From Moorella glycerini (GTDB lineage Bacteria; Bacillota; DSM-521; Neomoorellales; Neomoorellaceae): a stretch of 64,000 nucleotides of DNA. The DNA is taken from the NCBI RefSeq assembly GCF_009735625.1, contig NZ_CP046244.1:2790001-2854000 (forward strand). Reading direction: 5' to 3'. Positions 14,087-21,098 of this stretch are shown here, piece by piece (within the stretch, counting starts at the first letter, position 1; each line of letters opens with the position of its first letter). The notes below the pieces were generated by a model that saw only the letters and a program-made list of their open reading frames with translations, was not told the DNA's origin and made no database searches. Position numbers and translations under genes: made by a program.

Positions 14087-14614
14087 ATGGAGCAGATGAC
14101 ATTTTTCACAGGAGAAGGTTATGAAAGTAAAAAAGCGGTGGCGTTCAAACTTCCAGAAACGGTAAAGATTGTGCGCGTATCAATGGTAAAAGAAAAAGCC
14201 ACGCCTTATGAGGTACAAATGCTATCCGGGCCATTAGAAGCAGCCCTTTTACTCAGGAAGTTTTTGGGTGAAAGGGACAGGGAGTGTATGGCAGCCATCC
14301 ATCTTGATTGTAAGAACAGGATAAACAGCGTCGAGATCGTCAGCATCGGCACCCTGAATTCATCGCCGGCCCATCCCCGGGAAGTGTTCAAGGGGGCTAT
14401 CCTGGCCAACGCGGCAGCGATAGTCCTGGGGCACAACCACCCCAGCGGCGACCCCACCCCCAGCAGGGAGGATATTGAAGTTACCCGACGGATGGTGGAA
14501 GCCGGCCATATCCTGGGGATACAGGTACTTGACCACGTCATTATAGCTGATGACGGCTGGGTGTCCTTAAAAGAAAGGCAATTAATACCAATAAAGAAGG
14601 CTATGGAGGCCTGA
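14087..14614 (+). CDS. radC: RadC-family JAB/MPN metalloprotein
   Basis: The 175-aa protein has the JAMM-type motif GHNHPSGDPTPSREDI and the RadC block NRINSVEIVSIGTLN. RadC-type proteins are common on mobile elements near antirestriction and replication genes; their biochemical role is unsettled and the link to DNA repair is historical. ATG 14087 is preferred over the upstream frame start at 14018 because the latter covers the leader hairpin and low-complexity residues. The N-terminal helix-hairpin-helix of chromosomal RadC is absent. Confidence 0.85.
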   Translation: MEQMTFFTGEGYESKKAVAFKLPETVKIVRVSMVKEKATPYEVQMLSGPLEAALLLRKFLGERDRECMAAIHLDCKNRINSVEIVSIGTLNSSPAHPREVFKGAILANAAAIVLGHNHPSGDPTPSREDIEVTRRMVEAGHILGIQVLDHVIIADDGWVSLKERQLIPIKKAMEA

Positions 14615-14627
14615 ACCTTATCTGACG

Positions 14628-14667
14628 AAAGGGGGAAAGGGCGGGCCTGTGGCCCTCCCCAAGCACT
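14628..14667 (+). promoter_or_regulatory. Hairpin-spaced SD leader 4
   Basis: SD AAAGGGGG (14628-14635) is 32 nt from ATG 14668. The stem GGGCGGGCC/GGCCCTCCC (14639-14647/14651-14659, one C-T mismatch, 3-nt loop) removes 21 nt, leaving 11. Confidence 0.6.
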
Positions 14668-14865
14668 ATGAAACCAGTATACCGGCTATACGAAGCGCGA
14701 AACCCCGGTGAAAGCGATGTTTACCTGGTGGCCATGTCGGACCTCCGGGAACTTTCCTTCCGAAAAGAAATCGCCCGTGGGGAAAGGCCGATGCAGCTAA
14801 TCCGCCTGGTGGTGGAGACCAGCGACCGGAATGAAGCGCGGAACATAGCCGACTGCGAGGTTTAA
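14668..14865 (+). CDS. Small hypothetical protein behind a hairpin-spaced leader
   Basis: The 65-aa product (MKPVYRLYEARNPGESDVY...) has a short strand-helix pattern and no recognised motif. It stands between radC and the Toprim/DUF3854 gene and uses the fourth structured leader. The function is unknown. Confidence 0.5.
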   Translation: MKPVYRLYEARNPGESDVYLVAMSDLRELSFRKEIARGERPMQLIRLVVETSDRNEARNIADCEV

Positions 14866-14885
14866 AAAAGGAAGGAGGGCCGGCT

Positions 14886-15872
14886 ATGCAAGCGTTAAAG
14901 GATACCAGCGAGCCTTTCCGGCGGGTTTCCCGCCGGGAGCCCTGCCCTATCTGCGGCAAAACCGACTGGTGCGGGATTAACTCCCGCCTGGCGGTGTGTA
15001 TGCGGGTCGAGAGCGATTACCCGGTAAGTAACGGCGGCTGGCTGCATAAGCTGGCCCCTGGAATGGTAAAAGAAGAGGTTATCACGCCGGCGGAAACCAA
15101 TCCCGCAGCGCCTATAGCGATAAGGGACCGCGTCTACCGGGCCTTTTTAAACTCCCTGCACCTGCTGCCGGAGCATAAAAAAGACCTGTTGCGGCGCGGT
15201 TTATCCGAGGAAGAGATCAAAAGAAACGGTTATAAGAGCGTACCGGCGCCCACGGAGCGCTGGCGGCTATGCAAAGAGTTAAAGGATCGGAAATACGTCC
15301 TGACCGGCATTCCGGGCTTCTACCTGGCCCGGGGCCGCTATGGCGGCCATTACTGGTCCTTTAAAGCGTTGCCGGGGTATTATATCCCGGTCCGCGACAG
15401 AGAGGGCCGCATCCAGGCGCTGCAAATAAGGCTGGATAAACCGGACAGTTACGGCAAGTACCGTTTTTTCAGCACCCCCAATCAAACCGGCGGTTCCTCC
15501 TCCGGTGCCCCTTGCCATGTGGCCCGGCCGGAGGACCCAAAAGACCGCCGGGTATGGGTGACGGAAGGGCCGCTGAAAGCCGACATCGCCTCCCGATATC
15601 TGGGTTCCGTTTTTATCGGTGTTCCCGGCGTCAGCAACTGGCGCCCGGCGGTAGAGGCAATCCAGGAACTGGGAGCAAGAGAAGTGGTAATAGCCTATGA
15701 CCGCGATAAGAACTTGAAAGACGCCGTAAGGCGTGCGGAAAGAGAATTAAAGGCAAATTTGAGAAGAAAAGGCATAAGAGTATTTATAGCCTCCTGGAAT
15801 CAGGAAAAGGGAATAGACGACGCCCTGGTTTCGGGATGCGAAATAACGGTAAAAGAAGAAAGGGGAGCGTAA
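14886..15872 (+). CDS. DUF3854/Toprim primase-like protein
   Basis: The 328-aa protein has an N-terminal zinc-finger-like segment (CPICGKTDWCGI, CMRVES) and a C-terminal Toprim-type core with VTEGPLKADIAS, GVPGVSNW and VVIAYDRDKN. Such DUF3854 proteins occur in mobile elements as primase-like or replication-accessory factors. The SD AAGGAGGG is at 6-7 nt. The stop overlaps the next ATG (TAATG). Primase activity is not proved, as the RNA polymerase domain is not obvious. Confidence 0.7.
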   Translation: MQALKDTSEPFRRVSRREPCPICGKTDWCGINSRLAVCMRVESDYPVSNGGWLHKLAPGMVKEEVITPAETNPAAPIAIRDRVYRAFLNSLHLLPEHKKDLLRRGLSEEEIKRNGYKSVPAPTERWRLCKELKDRKYVLTGIPGFYLARGRYGGHYWSFKALPGYYIPVRDREGRIQALQIRLDKPDSYGKYRFFSTPNQTGGSSSGAPCHVARPEDPKDRRVWVTEGPLKADIASRYLGSVFIGVPGVSNWRPAVEAIQELGAREVVIAYDRDKNLKDAVRRAERELKANLRRKGIRVFIASWNQEKGIDDALVSGCEITVKEERGA

Positions 15873-16261
15873 TGGTGGAGGATCTCATCTACTTTGTGGA
15901 TGAAGAGCATGAAGGAAATTTTAAAGAGTTATGCGCCGCCATGAAGAGCATGAAAGGCAACAGGGAGTACCGGGCCGCAGGTTACATCCTGGCCCTGCCG
16001 GAATTGTACCCTAAGGCCAGGCGGTACTTCAGCGACGCCGGCTTCAGGTGGTTCGACCTCCTTAAAAAGGTTGACCTTAGTTCAGGCCACCGCATCATGG
16101 TGAACCTGGCGGTGGACCTGTTCGGAGGGGCGACTGACCGGCCGTTATTCAACGTCGGCTATGCCATAGCGGTCCTCGACACAAAAATGTACCAGGCCGC
16201 CCTGGCGGCAATGCAGGTCAGGAGGCCGGTAAAAACACCTTTAGAGGGCGAAAGGAGTTAA
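15872..16261 (+). CDS. Hypothetical protein, possibly DUF6075-like
   Basis: The 129-aa protein starts at ATG 15872 within the TAATG overlap (SD AGGGGAG). The middle reads YFSDAGFRWFDLLKKVDLSSGH and then MVNLAVDLFGG, a globular mixed alpha/beta pattern. Similar small proteins are frequent in clostridial mobile elements, but the role is unknown. Confidence 0.55.
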   Translation: MVEDLIYFVDEEHEGNFKELCAAMKSMKGNREYRAAGYILALPELYPKARRYFSDAGFRWFDLLKKVDLSSGHRIMVNLAVDLFGGATDRPLFNVGYAIAVLDTKMYQAALAAMQVRRPVKTPLEGERS

Positions 16262-16265
16262 AGGT

Positions 16266-16505
16266 ATGTACAGGTGCAAGAGTGGCAAACACTGGTGGCT
16301 TAGCAAAGAAGATGCCGGGAAGTGTTGCAACGGCTACAAGCGCGTGCTTTGCATAGGCGATATTCAAGGCTGCGATAGAACGGTTTACGAGGATGAGACC
16401 GAAACGATGTACGGTTACAAGTGGGTGCCGGTCCTTTCTGGCGGCAGTCCAGGTAAGGAGGAGACGGTGAATAATGCAAGAGAAGGTAACCTTATTGTTG
16501 TATAA
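16266..16505 (+). CDS. Small cysteine-rich hypothetical protein
   Basis: The 79-aa product begins MYRCKSGKHWWLSKEDAGKC with four clustered cysteines (CKSG, KCCNG, LCIG, GCDR), suggesting metal binding. It overlaps the next gene by 32 nt. The family was not recognised. Confidence 0.5.
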   Translation: MYRCKSGKHWWLSKEDAGKCCNGYKRVLCIGDIQGCDRTVYEDETETMYGYKWVPVLSGGSPGKEETVNNAREGNLIVV

Positions 16506-16665
16506 TCCGGCAACCGGCAAGTACGATATTCCCCGCGAAGTCAAGCTTGCCCGCCCGGACCAGTACGGCGTACGGGGCGGCCCCATATGCGCCGTCTGCG
16601 GCGGCCATACTGTAACCGTCCTTGACGGCGAAGCATGGTGCCCTACCTGCAAGGATTACCAGTAA
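16474..16665 (+). CDS. Zinc-ribbon small protein
   Basis: The 63-aa product has a C-terminal zinc ribbon, CAVCGG...WCPTCKDYQ. ATG 16474 follows SD AAGGAGG (about 16453-16459) with a longish spacing. It may be a nucleic-acid-binding accessory protein; the function is unknown. It is the last coding feature before a 640-bp gene-free structured region. Confidence 0.55.
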   Translation: MQEKVTLLLYNPATGKYDIPREVKLARPDQYGVRGGPICAVCGGHTVTVLDGEAWCPTCKDYQ

Positions 16666-16667
16666 AA

Positions 16668-17212
16668 AAGGAAAAGGGGAGGAGCTTTTATGCTCCTTCC
16701 CTGAAATAACCGGACGGACGTGTAATGAACTATTTTCGCAGGTATGGTCGGCCTGCGGGGGCTAAATAAGCCCGAAGGCCTTAAAGCAGCAGCGGCGCTG
16801 CCAAATCGCCGCCAGCCCTGACCCGGCCCCAGGACCGGGTCGCCCCCAACGGGGGTAAGGGCTGCTATCTGCCCCGCAAGCTTAAGGCTTGCACCGCCGC
16901 AGGCGGCATGGGCAGTGTGAATACTCAACTTAAAAATTGGCGTGCGAGGCCAATACGGGCTCCGGGAGAACCGGAGGCCGCGGCGGCCGGGTGGAACACG
17001 CAGACAATCGAATAAGGCGGTAAAACGGGAAACGGCCTTAACGTTGACCGACGGCAGGAGGACAACGTTAAGGCGGGCCACCCGGATCGCCGCCGGCCGG
17101 GAGGCCGGCGGGGATACGGGGGGCCGGAAACGGGCGCAGCCCGTCTCAGGCACCCCGAAGGGGGGCACTGAGACGGGCTAGGCGCCGAAACCGCAAAGCC
17201 TCGTAAAATAAG
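16668..17212 (+). ncRNA. Second large structured RNA candidate with two three-way junctions
   Basis: There is no credible gene over ~640 bp, but nested perfect helices are many. AGCCCT/AGGGCT (16814-16819/16858-16863) closes GACCCGG/CCGGGTC and CCCCC/GGGGG. CTGCCC/GGGCAG (16869-16874/16910-16915) closes GCAAGC/GCTTGC and CCGCC/GGCGG. CCGGGTGG/CCACCCGG (16987-16994/17078-17085) encloses the 12-bp GCCTTAACGTTG/CAACGTTAAGGC (17035-17046/17063-17074). CCGCCGGCC/GGCCGGCGG (17090-17098/17103-17111) and the 11-bp GCCCGTCTCAG/CTGAGACGGGC (17139-17149/17168-17178) follow. A 10-bp stem at 16676-16701 preceded by AAGGA looks like a decayed hairpin-spaced leader. The class is unknown. Confidence 0.6.
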
Positions 17213-17305
17213 GCAATACGGGAATCGGGAAAAGGTTTTTACCGCAAAAAAACGACGAAACGCATCTCGCCAGGGCGGAATGCCTTACATAACTATTACT
17301 TTTTT

Positions 17306-18739
17306 GGCTCCTCGCTATTTCGTGTGGGTAAAACCAATTATCGAAAAGGAAGTAAATTATTTCTAGCATGTTGAGATTCCATAAATGGTAATTTTAGCCT
17401 ACAAGACTTGCTAACATTTATGTAAATAAATGACAACAAGAAGGAATATCGCCTTATAGTGTAGAAATGCTGGTCAATACTGGTGGTAAAGGAAGTGGCC
17501 AGCATTGCCCGACCAAAACGCCTTATTTGCCCATGCCCTGGGTCTAACCCCTCCCTGGAAGGTTACCGAAGTTATTTTCTCAAAACAAAAAGGGTGCCTC
17601 GATATCCATGTTGATTTTGAGCGCGGTGCAAGCTTTAATTGTCCAGTCTGCGGCAAACCTGGAGCCAAAGCCTATGATACGGAGAAGCAGGTTTGGCGCC
17701 ATCTGGACTTCTTTCAATATCAAGCCTTCATCATCGCCCGTGTACCCCGGGTAGAGTGTAAACACGGCTGCGGGGTCAGGCGAGTTGAGGTACCCTGGGC
17801 TCAAGGGGAGGGCGGGTTTACCCTCTTGTTTGAAGCCCAGCTCATGCGCCTGGCCAAAGATATGCCTATGGCTGCCGTAGCCAGATTATTAAACGAACAC
17901 GATACCCGGCTGTGGCGGGTAGTAAAACATTACGTGGTGGCCGGCAGAGCCAAGGCCGACTTTAGTGGTGTAACCCGCATCGGTATCGATGAAACCTCCG
18001 CCCGGAAAGGACACGATTATATCACCCTGTTTGTGGATTTAGATAAGGGCGCATTACTGTTTGCCACCCCGGGCAGAGCTAAGGATACCATTGCCGCTTT
18101 TGTAGAAGATTTTATCCAGCATAACGGTAATCCAGAAGCCATTAAGGAAGTGTGCTGCGACCTTTCACCGGCATTTATTGCCGGCCTTAAGGAGCACCTT
18201 TCCCATGCCACCATAGTTTTAGACCGTTATCACCTCATGCAAATAGTCAATCAGGCCCTTGATGAAGTACGACGCCAGGAGAGCCGGGAGACAGACCTTT
18301 TAAAGAAGACCCGTTATCAATGGCTTAAGAACCCTGCCAATCTGACCAGTAAACAAAAAGCAAGCATAGAGGCCCTTAGCCGTTGCCATCTAAAAACCGG
18401 GCGAGCCTATCGCATCAAGCTGGCCTTCCAGGATCTTTTTAACCAGCCTGATCGGAAGAGTGGCGAAGCCCATCTCAAGCGGTGGTATTTCTGGGCGACC
18501 CATTGCCGCCTGCAACCGATGATTGAGGCTGCTAAAACGATTAAACGCCACTGGGAAGGAGTGCTAAGTTGGTTTAACAGCCGTATTTCTAACGGCCTCC
18601 TGGAGGGTACCAACAGTCTATTGCAAGCTGGAAAAGCAAAGGCTCGTGGCTATCGTAATAAGGCTAACTTTATTACCATCTCTTATCTTATTGCTGGTAA
18701 CCTGGATTTTGGTTTACCCACTTGATGTAGCGAGGAGCC
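17306..18739 (+). mobile_element. ISL3-family insertion sequence, 1434 bp
   Basis: Terminal inverted repeats begin GGCTCCTCGCTA on both ends (17306 onward; complement ending 18739), with further matched GTGGGTAAA blocks. An exact 8-bp target duplication ACTTTTTT flanks it (17298-17305 and 18740-18747). It encodes one ISL3 transposase and appears intact. It inserted between the structured RNA region and the tandem integrase genes. Confidence 0.93.
17505..18725 (+). CDS. ISL3-family transposase
   Basis: The 406-aa protein has an N-terminal zinc-binding region (CPVCGKPGAKAYD, then CKHGCG), an HTH-like segment, and the DDE core: RIGIDETSARKGHDY, then CCDLSPAFIAGL and VLDRYHLM, with the terminal acidic residue in NGLLEGTNSLLQ. 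This is the full ISL3 layout and normal length, so it is probably active. The start is TTG 17505. Confidence 0.93.
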   Translation: MPDQNALFAHALGLTPPWKVTEVIFSKQKGCLDIHVDFERGASFNCPVCGKPGAKAYDTEKQVWRHLDFFQYQAFIIARVPRVECKHGCGVRRVEVPWAQGEGGFTLLFEAQLMRLAKDMPMAAVARLLNEHDTRLWRVVKHYVVAGRAKADFSGVTRIGIDETSARKGHDYITLFVDLDKGALLFATPGRAKDTIAAFVEDFIQHNGNPEAIKEVCCDLSPAFIAGLKEHLSHATIVLDRYHLMQIVNQALDEVRRQESRETDLLKKTRYQWLKNPANLTSKQKASIEALSRCHLKTGRAYRIKLAFQDLFNQPDRKSGEAHLKRWYFWATHCRLQPMIEAAKTIKRHWEGVLSWFNSRISNGLLEGTNSLLQAGKAKARGYRNKANFITISYLIAGNLDFGLPT

Positions 18740-18759
18740 ACTTTTTTTAGATCGGGGGA

Positions 18760-19245
18760 ATGGCCAGGATGTTGCGCATCCAGTGGAAGCCGACCGGCAA
18801 TGAAGCTTACGACAGGCTCCTCGGGCAATTTGTGGAACGGGTGGCCAGGTATGCGCGGGGCGGTTCTATCCAGACGAGAATGAGGAAGTATGAACGCTAC
18901 CGCGCCTTTTTACGCTTTTTAGCGGCTCAATTCGGACCCCAGGACATCCGCAACATCCAGCCGCGCCATGTGGCGGCCTATATCGCCCACCGCCGCCAGG
19001 CGGGGGTGCAGGAAAAGACAATCTTAGCTGAACTCTCAATAATTAGATGGTGGCACAACCAGATCCCCTGGCGCAAATACGAAATGCCGGATAATAAGAC
19101 CCTGTTTGAACTGGAGGAGAAACTGAATGACAAAACGTTCAGCGAGGAAGTCCGGTACCGGTATAAAATCACCCACTCCCGAAGGCGACGGCTTATTTCA
19201 CAATCTCGAAATCCAGTTCGAGAAAGTCTACCGGCAGGCCGTTAA
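18760..19245 (+). CDS. Integrase core-binding-domain-only protein (truncated paralogue)
   Basis: Residues up to ~115 (GSIQTRMRKYERYRAFLRFL, then ILAELSIIRWWHNQI) parallel the SAM-like core-binding domain of the downstream tyrosine recombinase, but the catalytic domain is missing. The last ~40 residues overlap the next gene and are low-complexity basic. It may be a degenerated tandem copy or a deliberate DNA-binding modulator. The ISL3 right end lies 20 bp upstream, so its original promoter or 5' end may have been displaced. Confidence 0.5.
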   Translation: MARMLRIQWKPTGNEAYDRLLGQFVERVARYARGGSIQTRMRKYERYRAFLRFLAAQFGPQDIRNIQPRHVAAYIAHRRQAGVQEKTILAELSIIRWWHNQIPWRKYEMPDNKTLFELEEKLNDKTFSEEVRYRYKITHSRRRRLISQSRNPVRESLPAGR

Positions 19246-20083
19246 AGATACCCAGGGAAAGGTAAGCATAAAGACCCATTTTCGCTACCGGGACAGCATG
19301 AAAAAATTCCTTTCATTTTGTGCCACCAGGTTCCGGTTGCAAAACCTGCGGAATATCAGCGACAAGCACCTGGAGGCCTACATCGATTACCGCCGCGGGA
19401 ATGAAACAAGCGAGAAAACGATAAAAGGGGACCTGGCGGCAGTCAGATTCTTTCATCGCTACATTGAGGGTGCCAGGTTCCAGCTATCCGGGAACGAAAA
19501 ATTCGGCCTGGCTTCAACCCCGGACGGCCGGGCGGACCGGGCCTGGAGCGACGGCGAATATAAGAAGATGATAGCCCTGGCGGAAAGACTGGATCGGCCG
19601 GAGGTGGCCCTGGCCATGCGCCTGGCCAGATATGCCGGGCTGAGGGTGCACGAAATTACCCGCCTGTCCCGGAAAGATGCCGAACAGGCCCTTGCCGCCG
19701 GTATGCTGCATGTGAAGGGCAAAGGCGGAAAAGAACGCGATATCCCCTTGACGACGGAAGCAGTCGCGACCTTAAAAGAAGCCTGTGAAATGGCGGCAAG
19801 TGAAAATGACAAACTCCTTGTACCCCCCGGAGAAAAAACCCACCTGGTTATTAAGCGGATCCAGAATTTCATTAGACGGCACCGGGATAAGGTAATGGAA
19901 TCAGGAAAGGAAGTCAACATTACTTTCCACGGCCTGCGGCACGCTTACGCCCGGGAGCAGTTCCGGGTAAAGGTGGGCGAGTTGAAGAAAATAAGGCGAG
20001 CCCTGGCGGAAGTATCGGAAAAACTGGGTCACAACCGGCCGGAAGTTACAAAAATTTACCTGGGATCGCAGTGGAAAAGATGA
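19127..20083 (+). CDS. Tyrosine recombinase/integrase
   Basis: The 318-aa protein has an N-terminal core-binding domain (SIKTHFRYRDSMKKFLSF) and a full catalytic set: R173 (YAGLRVHE), K197/K202 (KGKGGKERDIPL), H268-x-x-R271 (HGLRHAYA), H302 (LGHNRPE) and Y311 (KIYLGS). It should cut and rejoin DNA through the tyrosine. Since integration is more plausibly done by the serine recombinase at the element end, this one may resolve dimers or act on an internal site. Confidence 0.85.
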   Translation: MTKRSARKSGTGIKSPTPEGDGLFHNLEIQFEKVYRQAVKDTQGKVSIKTHFRYRDSMKKFLSFCATRFRLQNLRNISDKHLEAYIDYRRGNETSEKTIKGDLAAVRFFHRYIEGARFQLSGNEKFGLASTPDGRADRAWSDGEYKKMIALAERLDRPEVALAMRLARYAGLRVHEITRLSRKDAEQALAAGMLHVKGKGGKERDIPLTTEAVATLKEACEMAASENDKLLVPPGEKTHLVIKRIQNFIRRHRDKVMESGKEVNITFHGLRHAYAREQFRVKVGELKKIRRALAEVSEKLGHNRPEVTKIYLGSQWKR

Positions 20084-20124
20084 AAACATCACGATTACAT
20101 ATATCATGAATCCTTGAGCTAGGT

Positions 20125-20155
20125 TATAATATTTTACAGGAGAGGGTAGTTCACA
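20125..20155 (+). promoter_or_regulatory. -10 box and SD before the DUF4160 operon
   Basis: A perfect TATAAT at 20125-20130 precedes SD AGGAGAGGG (about 20138-20146) and TTG 20156. No good -35 at standard spacing was found, so the promoter strength or sigma dependence is unclear. Confidence 0.4.
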
Positions 20156-20422
20156 TTGCCAACGATATGCGAATTTCTCGGTTGTAAAGTCTATATGTTC
20201 TACCAAGATCATTCTCCACCACATATTCATGTCATAGGTAAAGGATTTCGGGCGGCGCTTTCAATACCAGATGGGAAGCTACTGGCGGGAACCCTTCCCC
20301 GACATGTTCAGGGAGTAGCAAAAATGTGGGTTAGGCAGGAAGCCGTGGCTTTAATGCAAAACTGGCAGAGGGCAGAAGCAGGTGAGGTATTACAGCAAGT
20401 AAAACCTCCAGGAGGACGGTGA
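20156..20422 (+). CDS. DUF4160-domain protein
   Basis: The 88-aa protein carries the DUF4160 signature (MPTICEFLGCKVYMFYQDHS, then PPHIHVIGKG). These proteins are almost always found next to DUF2442 genes and are suspected toxin-antitoxin or regulatory pairs. TTG start after a good SD. First gene of a three-gene unit with DUF2442 and XRE genes. Confidence 0.8.
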   Translation: MPTICEFLGCKVYMFYQDHSPPHIHVIGKGFRAALSIPDGKLLAGTLPRHVQGVAKMWVRQEAVALMQNWQRAEAGEVLQQVKPPGGR

Positions 20423-20428
20423 ACGATA

Positions 20429-20701
20429 ATGTTACGGGAAATTAAAAGCGCTTATCCAGTTAAAGACTACCACCTTATCCTGGAATTTGATAACGGCGAA
20501 TACAAAGTTGTTGACCTGCGTCAATTCCTGAAAGGGCCAGTATTTGAACCTCTTAAAGATCCAAGTTATTTTAAACAGGTAAAGGTAGACCATGATGCAG
20601 GGACAGTTACCTGGCCCAATGGCGCAGATTTGGATCCGGACGTGTTATATAGCCGGAGCCTCCCTTTAAGGTTACCAGGGGAAGATATAGCCCAAGGATA
20701 G
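20429..20701 (+). CDS. DUF2442-domain protein
   Basis: The 90-aa product matches DUF2442 (LILEFDNGEYKVVDLRQFL, then VTWPNGADLDPDVLY). It follows the DUF4160 gene with a 6-nt gap and SD GGAGGACGG. The biochemical role is unknown; the pairing is conserved in many bacteria. Confidence 0.8.
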   Translation: MLREIKSAYPVKDYHLILEFDNGEYKVVDLRQFLKGPVFEPLKDPSYFKQVKVDHDAGTVTWPNGADLDPDVLYSRSLPLRLPGEDIAQG

Positions 20702-20710
20702 TGGGGTAAA

Positions 20711-20980
20711 TTGACGACCACCTTTAGGGAACACCTTAAAGAACAATTACAGGACCCGCAATTCCAGAAGGCGTGGGAAGAAACGGAATTAGCATATCAG
20801 GTAGCCCGGGCCGTTATTAAATTGCGCTTGGATTATGGCCTGACCCAGGAAGAACTGGCCCAAAAAACCGGGGTATCTCAATCGGTGATTTCCAGGCTTG
20901 AGAGCGGTAGGCATTTACCCTCGCTTCGTTATTTGGAAAAAATATCAAAAAGCTTGGACTACAAATCAGGCTGGATTTAA
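20711..20980 (+). CDS. XRE-family antitoxin/regulator
   Basis: The 89-aa protein has a standard XRE helix-turn-helix (LTQEELAQKTGVSQSVISRL) and an N-terminal extension typical of HigA-like antitoxins. It is the last gene of the DUF4160/DUF2442 unit and is followed by a terminator. It probably binds the unit's promoter. Confidence 0.75.
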   Translation: MTTTFREHLKEQLQDPQFQKAWEETELAYQVARAVIKLRLDYGLTQEELAQKTGVSQSVISRLESGRHLPSLRYLEKISKSLDYKSGWI

Positions 20981-21043
20981 TACCAACAAAAGAACAACCC
21001 CATTAAAATTGAGGTAGATATGAAGATTGATCACTGAAGCCGT

Positions 21044-21085
21044 AAAGGGCACCGGGAAGTTATTTTCCCGGGCCTTTTCTTTTTG
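21044..21085 (+). terminator. Rho-independent terminator
   Basis: AAAGG...CCTTT encloses CCGGGAA/TTCCCGG (21052-21058/21065-21071), followed by TTTTCTTTTT. It isolates the XRE unit from the coupling-protein gene. Confidence 0.85.
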
Positions 21086-21098
21086 GGAGGTGTTTTTT

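Noticed and set aside
16656-17181. 170-aa and 79-aa ORFs in the 16.7-17.2 kb region
   Set aside because: They follow palindromes, have no recognisable domain, and have biased composition typical of shadow frames in GC-rich structured DNA.
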